A stretch of 64,000 nucleotides of DNA from the NCBI GenBank assembly GCA_958450325.1, contig OY288243.1, positions 46,020,878 to 46,084,877 of the forward strand. The letters run 5' to 3'. Under the pieces are notes generated by a model that was not told the DNA's origin, did not search any database, and saw nothing but the letters and a program-made list of their open reading frames with translations. The translations under genes were made by a program, and so were the position numbers. Source of the stretch: Agrostemma githago. Taxonomy: Eukaryota; Streptophyta; Magnoliopsida; Caryophyllales; Caryophyllaceae. Of this stretch, positions 45,877 to 55,689 are shown one piece after another. How positions within the stretch are numbered: the stretch's first letter is position 1; each line of letters begins with the position of its first letter.

Positions 45877-48800
45877 CCCTGAGAATGCATCCAAAAAACT
45901 TAACGTGGTATACCCACTAGTGGCGTCCACCAGTTGGTCTATCCTGGGCAGGGGGTAGCAGTCTTTTGGGCAGGCTTTGTTGAGATTTGTGAAGTCTACG
46001 CACATTCTCCATGCGCCTGATGACTTTTTTACCATCACAACGTTCGCCAACCACTCAGGGTAATCACAGACTTCAATGAAGTCTGCCTTTAGGAGTTAGT
46101 CTATTTCTTCTTTTATCGCTGCGTCTTTTTCCGCGGACATGTTTCTTTTCTTCTGTTTTACGGGGCGAGCCTCCGTGTTAACGTTCAGCTTGTGAACAAT
46201 AAAAGTCGGGTCGACCCCTGGCATTTCATCTGCAGAGTAAGCATATACGTCCTTGTTTTCTCTCAAAACTGCAATTAACTCCTTTTGGTAGGACTCCTCC
46301 AGGTCGGCCCCTATGAGGACCTGCCTCCCTGGTTCTAAGTCCACCAGCATGCTCTCCCCTTCAGGCTCTAAGTGGGCTGCTTTTTGCTGGGCGGCCGGGA
46401 TTTCACCCTCCCTGCTGGGGGAGCCTTCGGCTTTTCGTTTTCCTTTTCTTTCCGTTTCCTGGGCTTGCAGGGCCACGGAATAACAGTGTCTGGCCGACTC
46501 CTGATCCCTATGAACCTTCCCTTCCATGCCAAAGTCTGTCACATAGGCTATGGTGAGGGCCCTGATTGACACAGCGGCTTCGATTTCATCTAGGGTGGCC
46601 CGCCCTATCAGGGCGTTGTATGCGGACTTGGCATCCACCACAACAAATGATGTCCTGACATTCCTGGCAGAGGCCCCCTCCCCGAATGTTACCAGTAAGT
46701 CAATAATCCCCATAGGAAGTACACCTGCCCCACTGAACCCATACAAAGATCCAGGGGCCGGCTTCAGGTGTCTTTTCTCTAGTATCATTCTTTCAAAGGC
46801 ATCCTTGTACAAGAGGTTTGTGTAGGCACCAGTGTCCACCATGCATCTCTTGACAATGTGGTTGCTAATCTCTAGGGTTAGGACTAAGGGGTCGCTGTGC
46901 GGGTATATGACTCTCCCTGCATCTTCAGAGGTGATGCTCAAGGTCGTACCCTTTGGGCTTCCTGCCCTCTCAGCGTAGCAAATCTGGTTTCGCAATTCGC
47001 GGATCTGCTTTTTCTGGCTTCGTCTGCTTGTTCGCTCCTCTGCGTCTCCTGACACTACATGAATGATTGTGCGATTTTGGGCTGAGCCTTCAGGCTTGTC
47101 CGCCGCTTCCTTTTGGGTTTTGTTCCTCGCTGCATAGTTACTCAGCCAGCCGTTTCTTATGAGATTCTCTATCTCGTCTTTTAAGTGTCGGCATTCCTCT
47201 GTGGTATGGCCTATGCAATCGTGGAACGTGCAGAATTTTTTAGGATCCCCCTTTGGGCTGCGCGGCTTGTTTGGACGATTCCATTTTGCTGTTTCCTTCT
47301 CCAGCTCAAAGATTTCTGCCCTCGGCCTGTTGAGGGCCGTGTAGCTGTCAAACCTTGGTTGGTAAGTTGTGCGTTCTTTCTTGGGGGTATCCTCCTCCTC
47401 TCTTCGTTTGCCTGGTTCGTTTCTGCCGCGTCCACCCTGTGGTCCCCCTTGCGGCCTTGCTTGGCCTGCAGAGGTGTCCGGCAGGCTGTGAAACTCTTCC
47501 TGCAGAATAAACCCTTCAGCGATTTTTCTGGCCTTGGCCAAAGTTTCAGGTTGGGCCCTGATCATCTGATTCTTCATTTCCCCTGGGAGCAGGGAGATTG
47601 TCAGGGCGTAGGCAGCGGTGGAATCATCAATCTCTCTGACTTGCTGGTAGGACAAGTCAAACCTCTTTAGGTACTCCCTGACGCTTTCGCCCTTTTTCTG
47701 CTTCAAGGTCATTAGGTCAAACCGAGTGAGTCGCCTCCTTTTGTTCCCTGCATATTGTTCAAGGAAGGCCTCGGCTAACTTTATAAAGAAGCTAATTGAT
47801 CCCTGGCGAAGATCCCTGAACCATCCTTGTGAAGGCCCTACCAGGGTGGTTGGGAAGATTTTACACCAGATTGCGTCATCCACGTCATACATGCCCATGT
47901 GACTCTCAAATGCCGCCAGATGATCCTCTGGATCTGTGGTCCCGTCAAACTTGACGGTGGGCATTTTGATTTTCGGGATGGGGTATTCTTGTACATCAGA
48001 ATGAAGAGGAGTTTTTATGGGCCTGCCTACCATTCGTGACCTGCTTTCCCCAGACTGGTTACCGTGGATATCCCATTGTCCGGGGATCGGTTTCCCCGTA
48101 CTGGGGGAGCGGTGCCTCGGTGGCCGCCTGCTCGCTGCTTCGCCCTCCGTGTCAGGGGAGATTTGTCTGGATCGTTTTCTCCGAGACTGGCCGAGGTTGT
48201 CATCTTGGTGGTACCTTGATTCAAGCGGCTGTCCCCGGTTAAGCCTAGACTGCAGGCTTTGGGACAACCCTGGGGCTGGTTGTCCCTTTGCTGCTGGTGT
48301 TAACCTGGAAAAGACTCCGCCCTGTTTTTCTCCCAGGCGTTTGGACGCAGGCTCCTTGTGCCTCATCCGCTCCTGCAATCCCTGAGACAGACCTCTCTTC
48401 TCTCCGGATGCGGACTCCGTGGTGTGTATAGAGAACGCCTGTTGCTGGGCAGGCGGCTCTTGGCTGCCTGCTATGATGCGCCTCTGCACCTGTGTGTATA
48501 CTTGAGCCGTTCTTCTTGCTTTCCTCTGGGCGTTCCTGGTGGCGGTTCGCTTCGTGCCCCCAACCCCATCCCTTCTAATTGAGGGGGGCTGTCTGGGGGT
48601 CGTTGCGACCCTGCCTACCAGGTCCTCAGGGGTGAACTCCTGGTTAAGCATTGCGGAGAAGAAAGCGGCTGTCTGTACCATCTGAGCTGGGGTTAGGTTC
48701 TGGGTGTGTCCTGGATGTGCCCCCAGCTCTGGTGCTACATCTGCACTTGGCATGCCCAGGAGACTGGTTCCCCCCATCCCCAGGATCGTGGCGGGAGGTG

Positions 48801-48888
48801 CCCTCTCCGGCTGCGGCATGCCGTATAGGGGGGTCACCGGTGGGACCGTCGGACCTACCCCTACACTGGTGTCAACGATCTCAGGCAT
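45877..48888 (-). pseudogene. Gypsy D gag, protease and RT opening
   Basis: Gag (930 codons from ATG at 48888 to TAA at 46096-46098). An Arg/Ser/Pro-rich N-terminus is followed by a Retrotrans_gag core at residues about 310-460 (DPEDHLAAFESHMG, GWFRDLRQGSI). There is a CCHC-like C-x4-C-x2-H-x4-C motif near residue 552 (CTFHDCIGHTTEEC) and aspartic protease MVDTGAYTN at about 683-691. The RT opening includes MPGVDPTFIVHKLNV. After the TAA, the frame continues with EWLANVVMVKKSSGAWRM and LDAFSG before the second stop. Just two nonsense codons interrupt an otherwise continuous polyprotein. Confidence 0.9.
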
Positions 48889-48966
48889 GTTTACTTTGAT
48901 TGGTTAGTTTTTGTAATTGGGAATGGTTGATTTTTTGTGGGTAACTCGTGGATACAACCAGATCTT

Positions 48967-48984
48967 CCCCACAGACGGCGCCAA
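48967..48984 (-). other. Primer-binding site of Gypsy D
   Basis: On the minus strand TGGCGCCGTCTGTGGGGA lies two bases inside the 5' LTR. TGGCGCC-type sites are common in plant Gypsy elements. Confidence 0.8.
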
Positions 48985-48986
48985 AT

Positions 48987-49665
48987 TGTTCCGGTATTGG
49001 AATCAATTAACCCGACGTGGAATTCGGGTTCGTATCGTTTGATGTTGCTTGGGATGTCAATTGACCAATTTTGACTGGCTCTCCTTCCTCCTACTCCTTC
49101 GGTCGGACCTTCCCGGTGGAATGGGCTGGCTCCCTGCACACAGAACGCACAGGGCCTCGGAGGTTCTCCGAGGAAACCCTCTCCGATGCCTAAGTCAGTC
49201 CGTGAATGCCTTAAGGAACCTAGCTCGTGAGGAACTAGGTGACGATTTAAGAGTAAGAGTTCTAGAGAGAGAAAATCCAACCCCTTTCTTGTGGAAAATG
49301 TGAGAGTATTTATACCTTCCCACAAGAGAGGGAAGTAGAAGAAGAATGGGTGGATAAGGAGGTGACAAGTGGCTTCTTCTCATCCACCCATTCTCATTTA
49401 CCTTTAGGCAAAATGACGAAAAGGCCCCTGGTGATCCCTGCCCTGCCTGCGTAGATCTCCCCAGAGGGCAGGCGGGTAGGGGTTGTGAGGGCTAGGCCTA
49501 AGCAGGCTACGTCACCCTGCTGGTCAGGCGGTCATCTGGAATCCTCATTAGGTCTCCTACTTCAGCTTTTCGCTTCGACTGTTTGCCGGGTCGGTTTCCG
49601 GGCTCTTTAGGCAACCTTCTGGGAGCCTGCCAAGCAGGCGGCTCGGAGCAGGCTGCCGACCCCCA
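48987..49665 (-). repeat. 5' LTR of Gypsy D
   Basis: Starts TGTTCCGGTATTGG on the plus strand and ends near CCGACCCCCA, about 679 bp. It contains a C/G-rich part at 49420-49650 with repeated GCCTGC words. The outer edge is inferred from the terminal CA. Confidence 0.8.
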
Positions 49666-51087
49666 TAAAAAAGAATTAAATTAATCTCGTTGATGCTAAA
49701 AATCGTTACTTTTCTATAAAATACAACGATTCTAACGCGGAGAGAACTAACATTTTTTTTTCTCGTTTCGTTCAAATTCTTTTCAACACAACTTTATAAA
49801 ACTTTTTCTAAAAAAATCATTCCGAATATTCTATATCGATTTCATAATCGAATATCGAATACGACAAATATCGAGAGCGTAGGTCGAGTATAAATTAATT
49901 CATATTTATACGCGATCTAGCAAAATTAACGATTTCTCGAAAAACCAAATCGAGACAGCAATCCGCGCGAGCCGCGCCACTCCCAGGCGACTCGCTCGGA
50001 GGCCTGATCCCGCGGCCCTCTTTTCTTCGCTTTCTCAATTTTTCCTAAACATCATTTTCTCTACAAAACGAGTTCTTAAATTTTTTTTATCTTTTCCAAA
50101 ATTATTCCGAATATTCGATATCGATTCCATAATCGAATATCGAATATCGAATATGACGAATTTCGAGAATATTAAATTGGGTGCAAATTGTGCAGTATTT
50201 GTACGCGATTTAATAAAATCATCACTTTTTCAAAAAAAATCAATTTCGAAAACAGACCGGGGCGCGAGTCGCGCGCGCCCCGGGCGGGTCGCCTACTCGG
50301 GCGAGTCGCGCCTGACTCGGGCGAGTCGCCCGGCAGGCTGGAACGCGACCTTTCCTTTTTTTATTTTCGAACATCGTTTTTTTGACAAAACAACGTCTTT
50401 TTAGCGATATTTCAGATCTCGATATATTTTTACATTATTCATCGCATTCGTATTTTCATTCGATTTATTCAATCGTTACTAACACGTTTGTTCATCTTCT
50501 TAGAAACTTCTTCTTTTCATCATTTATTTTATTATACTAAAACGAACCTCGCATGCTAAAATACAACTTTGACGTTAATTTTAGTTGCATTAAACGACTT
50601 AGCAATCCATTCAACTATTCACATGCTTAGGAAAACAATGTTTGCATATCATTTCATCGTTCAACTAACGCGCGTATTAAACAATCAAACGATATCCTAG
50701 TAGAGGCCGCTAATGTGCGGGCGGGATTGGGTGTTCTTTGTGAACTTCCCAACACGTACCCTCATCCCTTACTCAGAACCTTGGTTTCCGGATGTCCGAA
50801 ACCATTGGCAACGAGAGTCATTCAATACATGATATCCGATCAAGTCGGTATCGGTATCAAATGCTAAGAGACGAACCCAATAAACTCTGACATCGGAAAT
50901 GGGCCGTATTTTGTACACGGCCCACTACGACATAGAGTGGGGTCGAACGGGCCCGAACTCCGACAAAGTTCGGTGGCGACTCCAACTTCGATTTAAATTT
51001 CAATTCGATCCATTCTCATATGGAGATTCATTCGCCTCCCCAAACCCGCGCGTGACCGCGTCGGGGTGGACCTATGTCATGTCCACA

Positions 51088-52491
51088 ATTTGGCGACTCC
51101 GCTGGGGATTAACTGATGCGTGACTTACCATCGGCATCCTCAGGGTGAGACTCGAATATAAATCGTTTGACTAGTACAATACGCGTTTTAGTTTTACGGT
51201 TCATGCATAACCCCATCTTTTCTCGGGCCGATACTGGTGACCGACGTCCCACTATACCATTGATGTAGTCCAAATTGGATATGTCGAAAGGTGTGCATAG
51301 CAGATTCGTATGGGTTTTACGGCATGTTCTAACTTCAATTCAACTTAGGAAGTTCGGCCCGATTCTCGAATAGGCTATGTACACTGGTATAGACCCTTAT
51401 AGACTGACCGAGACTTAGCTTAATAGCATACATGGTGTCATTATACTGTTTCCATGACTACGTGCTACTTGATCCACATCTTTTTTCAAAAACCGTCATT
51501 TTCAAAAATTTGCATCCTTTTCAAAATATCCAATTTCAAAACCTCGGACATATACCGAATTTAGGACTTATGATTTTACTCAAAATAGCCTTTTTCTAGC
51601 CGGTATTATGCCCAATTTAAAACTCGTATTTATTTTCGAAAATTTCAAACATTCGCCCGGTCCGCCTTTTCCGTTTTTCTCGAAAAAAGGGCCGGTTCTT
51701 CCCGAATTTTTCGGGCTTTTAAAAAAAATCATATTTCAAAACTTCCTCTTCTTAGACTTCCCGTATTTAGTAGTGTCGGGTCGTGTCATAAGTCGTTGAA
51801 GTCTCTAGCGTCGAAACTCTGTCGATCTTACATCACGAGTTTCCCCCCTATCTGCCTTATTTTACTAAGGCAAGGCCCACCTACGTAGGACATACTCCTA
51901 CAAAGGTTGGCCCAATTACACAATCGAGTATAAAGTCTGGGAATGTCTCACGCGAACCTCCTTTCAAACAGGACCCAGCCCACACAGCTGGATCCTAAGG
52001 GAGGCCCACCTTTCACAAGTCACCCGTCTAAGTGTCTTTTCCGAGTCAAACTTTTATAAGGCATAGCCCTACAACAAAAGGTCCGTAACCCTTACGTCTA
52101 AGGGTCACTCACTCGAGTCTTAACAAAGTCTTCAGTCCCAGTCAGGGGTTACCCTTCAGCAGAGCGATCAATCACGGTTGCTCTAAGAATCAAGTCTTAC
52201 ACGTGTTGTCTCACATACCCCACTTTCGAGTCACTTAGATGCCCCACCATCTGGGTCCTATCAAAGTCCTTAGTCTCACTTGGGGGCTATTCTCCGACGG
52301 AGTGATTAATCACAGTCACTACGAGAATCGTACCCTACACATTTGTCTTAGGAGAGTCTAACCCGAGTCAAACTGGAGTCGTCTCTTCTCTCGTGCTATT
52401 TCCTATGCCTTGGTGAAATTGAGTTCCGAAGCAACTTCTCTGATTACGCGGTATTCTTACAGACAGGCCACCGGTAACCAGACACCAGAAA
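51088..52491 (+). other. Leader of Gypsy C between primer site and gag
   Basis: 1.4 kb without a credible gene. An imperfect direct duplication of about 80 bp (AAAGTCTTCAGTC..GCGATCAATCACGGTTG at 52127-52200 and AAAGTCCTTAGTC..GTGATTAATCACAGTCA at 52264-52335) is visible. Confidence 0.55.
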
Positions 52492-53352
52492 ATGCAAGAA
52501 ACTTTGGACCAATTGACAACCTCCCTAGCTGAGCTTGAAGCCCAATTGACGGTTATCAGGGCCGAACAAACGACCATTGCCACCCGTTTGAGTGTCGTGG
52601 AGCAAAGGACTCTTAAGGTCAGGAATGAAACTACTGGGCCCATAGTTGAACTGGTCAGCGCCGTTCGCAAACTTGAAGAACAGGTCCACTCGACCACCAG
52701 AAACACCATCCTCACGGAAAATGCCCGTACCTACTCGCCCTTGACCGATGAACTGCCCGCTAACCTCAACTTAGCGGGCTTACCAATATTTGACGGGACG
52801 GAAGACCCGGTACTCCATATTCGGGCTTTCAAGGACTTTATGGCTGTTAAGGGGGTCAAATCGACCATGTTCAAGCATCTCTTCGCTTCCTCTCTGGAAA
52901 AGCACCCGAAAGCCTGGTACTACTAGCTTGATCCCAAGAAATACAAAACCTGGGACGATGTCGCAACGGAATTCGCTCGAAACTACGCGGATAACGCCGA
53001 GATCCAGACTACCATGCGCACTCTGAAGGTTATGGCCCAAGAGCCCAAGGAAGGTTTCACCAAATACCTTCAAAGGTGGAGGGCTGAAAGTGTAAAGTTG
53101 GTAGACAAGCCCAACGAGAAGACACTAGTGGAGGCGTTCATCAACAACCTCCTCCCTTCCTACCGCGTCCATCTTAGGTATGCCGGCATTTCAAACTTTG
53201 CAGTGCTTACCGAAATGGGCATTAGGATTGAAGATGATCTTCGACAAAATGAAGATCTGGGTGAAGCGTCTATTGGAGGCTATACTGGACATCAACTTGA
53301 GTCCTTAGAAGCTGAATTGACAACACCATCCGAGAGTCTAGATTTGGTTTAA
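52492..53352 (+). pseudogene. Gypsy C gag, one premature stop
   Basis: ATG at 52492. An N-terminal coiled-coil-like region (residues 1-80, LTTSLAELEAQLTVIRAEQT) is followed by the capsid-type core: LPIFDGTEDPVLHIRAFKDF, then TWDDVATEFARNYAD and PKEGFTKYLQRWRAES. A TAG at 52924-52926 interrupts the same frame once (..KAWYY*LDPKKY..), at a position where a Trp or Gln codon is likely ancestral. The frame ends in TAA at 53350-53352 with no zinc knuckle and no protease after it. Confidence 0.82.
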
Positions 53353-54207
53353 GTCCGAGTCTGAGTCCGTGTCTAGGACGTTCTATTTCTTTCAATTTCA
53401 AAGTCAGAGTCAGAGTCAGTTGTATTCTGTCATCTTTTCAAAATTCAATAAAGTCAGCTTTTCAAATCTCTCATATATAATTTCCTTATGTGTTTCCGAG
53501 AACATGATGAACACCATCATACACTGTGAGCACACGCACGTGACTATTATAGGCACATCTATAATGACTGCAGGAAATGAGACCCGTGTTTTCCTTTACC
53601 TGTTCCATGTCTGGTATAGAAAGCCACATAACTACCCTTAGCAGGAGCGGTATCGAATCCTATGACAAATCTAGGTAATCTCCTAGTTTGGGTTAAAGAC
53701 GGGAGGCAAGCCCATTTCCCACAATAAAACACCCATCCAATAAGACTAATCGGTCCCTACCTTAGGTGTTAGTCTGACCAACAAAAAAAAGGAAAAAACT
53801 GGACAAAAAAAAATCAGAAGTCCAATCCAAGAAAAAGAAAAAGGCCCAAAACAAAAGAGCTGGCCATGATAAAAAAACCACGACCATGATCAACGGTCAA
53901 TTCAAGTGAAATCCCCATGACCAGGGTACGGTCAAAATTCATACCATCAAATAAGGGACAGATAATCGAGCTGGTCAACTAACACCACATTTAGCCTTCC
54001 CACATTACAACCCTCAAGACCTTTCCGAGACCCAGGCCAGAGACATCCCGGAATTTTGAGGATTCAAGATCCATAGGATACCCCTAACCATTAGGGCCAG
54101 ACATGGAAATCAGATCTCGCATTATCAAAACTTATCCCGATCAAAGTTCGAGCCATTCTACTCGACTTCCCCTTTACATAACAAAGTTCACAATCACCAT
54201 ACAAAGA
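53353..54207. other. Non-coding tail of Gypsy C
   Basis: No domain recognised. Short GAGTCAGAGTCAG/GAGTCTGAGTCC runs at 53353-53420. In a complete element this is where pol would be, so it has been lost or replaced. Confidence 0.5.
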
Positions 54208-54384
54208 CCCGAGAGCAAAACTCGTCAAATCCCCCCGAGAGCAAAACTCGTCAAATCCCCCGAGAGCAAAACTCGTCAAATCCCCCGAGAGCAAAACTCG
54301 TCAAATCCCCCCGAGAGCAAAACTCGTTAAAATCCCCGAGAATAGAACTCGTTAAAATCCCCGAGAGCAGAACTCGTTAAAATC
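54208..54384. repeat. 25-bp tandem repeat, about seven units
   Basis: Units of the type CGAGAGCAAAACTCGTCAAATCC occur head to tail. The last two carry GTTAAAATCC variants. Every unit holds short self-complementary arms CGAG..CTCG. Tandem repeats between the coding region and 3' LTR are a known habit of long Gypsy elements. Confidence 0.9.
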
Positions 54385-54787
54385 GCATCCCAATTCTCCT
54401 CATTCAAACCAGTTACCAACCCCAAACACGGGAACTCAACTTGCGGTCGGCATAGAACATGCCCAAATAGTGCACACCACCTCTGGGGGCTATCCCGGAG
54501 AACGCTCACAATCACAGGATCAATATCCTAACTATTCTAGCCCTTTGATCAAGACATCACTGGGAATGCACCTAGCCTACACCATCGCTATGGCTAGTTA
54601 CACACAAAGCCCTAATAAACTAGGCACCATAATCCACTGAACTACGGCTTGGTTTGATTTCACCACATGTGAATACATAGGCAGCCTTTCAACAGAGGCA
54701 CAACCACCCACATTGACACACATTCAAAAAGCACCATCATTCCGGTCACGACAGTGTCATGTTCACGACAGCAAGTTCCAGTTTTAT

Positions 54788-54833
54788 AAAAAAAAAAAAA
54801 AAAAAAAAAAAACAACAACAACAACAACAACAA

Positions 54834-54884
<51 letters not shown>
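54788..54884 (+). repeat. A25 run followed by (CAA)n(CAG)n microsatellite
   Basis: 25 A, then about eight CAA and a CAG array ending CAACAG. It lies between the left 17-nt copy and the leader of the non-LTR element. Confidence 0.95.
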
Positions 54885-54885
<1 letters not shown>

Positions 54886-55689
54886 ACTGGATCTTGAGAG
54901 ATAGGGCGATTCCCCCACCCCTGCATCTCTGCCCCCGGTTAGGGTTCCTACCGCCGGTGGCCGCTGACCCCGGCGGCCCGCCTCCTTGCTCGACCGGTTT
55001 CCCCCTTGCCTGGGCTGCCGCCGGTCCCTTTTCCGCTCTTCCTCCCCTTCCGTCGGTCTCTGCCTCTGCGTTTCCTCCCCGCTCTGCTGTTGCTCTCTGT
55101 TCGCCGCCGGTGGTCTGCTGTTGCCGGCTTCCCTTCCTTCTTCTCCCGTCTTCCGTCGCCTTTCGCCGTCCCTGTCCGTCTCTCCGGTCTGTTTGTTGCC
55201 GGAATTCTGCCGGATTCCTTGCTTTTCTGGTTCTTCTCTGCTTCGCCGGTGCTCTGTTCGCTGCTCCCCTCTTCGTCTGCCTTCCTCCGACGGGTCCAGC
55301 GAAGTGTGGGTTGTCCGCGTCTCGGGTCGGTTTGCCGCTGCGCTGCCGTGTGTCGGTTCGCCGCTGCTTCTGGGCTGTGTCGGTGTGGGCTTGTCGCCGG
55401 AAGTCTGGGGGTGTTTGCTGCGGGAGTGCTGCTGCTGCTGCTTGGCCTCGGTCCTTGCCGGTTTTTTTTGGTCGCTGCTGTTTTGTTGGCTGCCAATTCT
55501 GCTTCGTCGGCGGTTCTTTTTGGCCTCGGTCGTCTCGTTGGACAGTGAGGCTCCTGGTTTCGTCGGTTTTTTTTTTTTTTCGTCACCTTCCTGCCGTCTT
55601 TTTGTGTTCTGCTCCGTCACCTTCTTGTTCTTGCTGTGTTGCTTGTTCTGTTTCTCCTTGGTCGTTTGGTTGGGTTGGTTGTGGTGTTC

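Larger units (their letters stand above)
44230..49665 (-). mobile_element. Gypsy element D, minus strand, integrase deleted
   Basis: The 5' LTR (48987-49665) and a partial 3' LTR (44230-44617) match at about 98% over the shared 388 bp. On the minus strand a TGGCGCCGTCTGTGGGGA primer site follows the 5' LTR. One long gag-protease-RT-RNase H frame then runs to the deletion junction at about 44617, where RNase H passes directly into the middle of the 3' LTR. Integrase, polypurine tract and the outer part of the 3' LTR are absent. Flanking AAAAG/TAAAA sequences hint at a 5-bp duplication but do not match exactly. Confidence 0.9.
43125..51087 (+). repeat. 5' LTR of Gypsy C (interrupted 44230-49665)
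   Basis: The left part 43125-44229 and the right part 49666-51087 share a style of TATCG/CGAATATCG-rich sequence. The right part has a repeated theme: ATTCCGAATATTC.ATATCGATT..ATAATCGAATATCGAA at 49815 and again at 50105. It contains GC-rich CGCGAGTCGCG words at 49960-50340. No second copy is available to confirm the borders. Confidence 0.65.
43125..54384 (+). mobile_element. Gypsy element C, very long LTR, gag only; 5' LTR split by Gypsy D
   Basis: The LTR opens TGTAGACACCCACATTTTG at 43125 and closes with GTCCACA at 51087, directly before a primer-binding site (TTTGGCGACTCCGCTGGGGA). Subtracting the inserted Gypsy D leaves an LTR of about 2.5 kb. A 1.4-kb leader, then gag (52492-53352), then a non-coding tail with tandem repeats follow. 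No protease, RT or integrase and no 3' LTR are seen before the next element. Long LTRs, this kind of primer site and a repeat-bearing tail recall Tat/Ogre-type Gypsy elements, but without pol the clade is inference. The right limit is arbitrary. Confidence 0.7.

Noticed and set aside
48017..48907. Plus-strand frames of 65-122 codons
   Set aside because: Antisense shadows of the Gypsy D gag.
55636..55689. GTG at 55636 as start of the reverse transcriptase ORF
   Set aside because: The first ATG in frame is at 55690, just before the zinc finger. The 18 codons upstream are Leu/Val-rich with no support.
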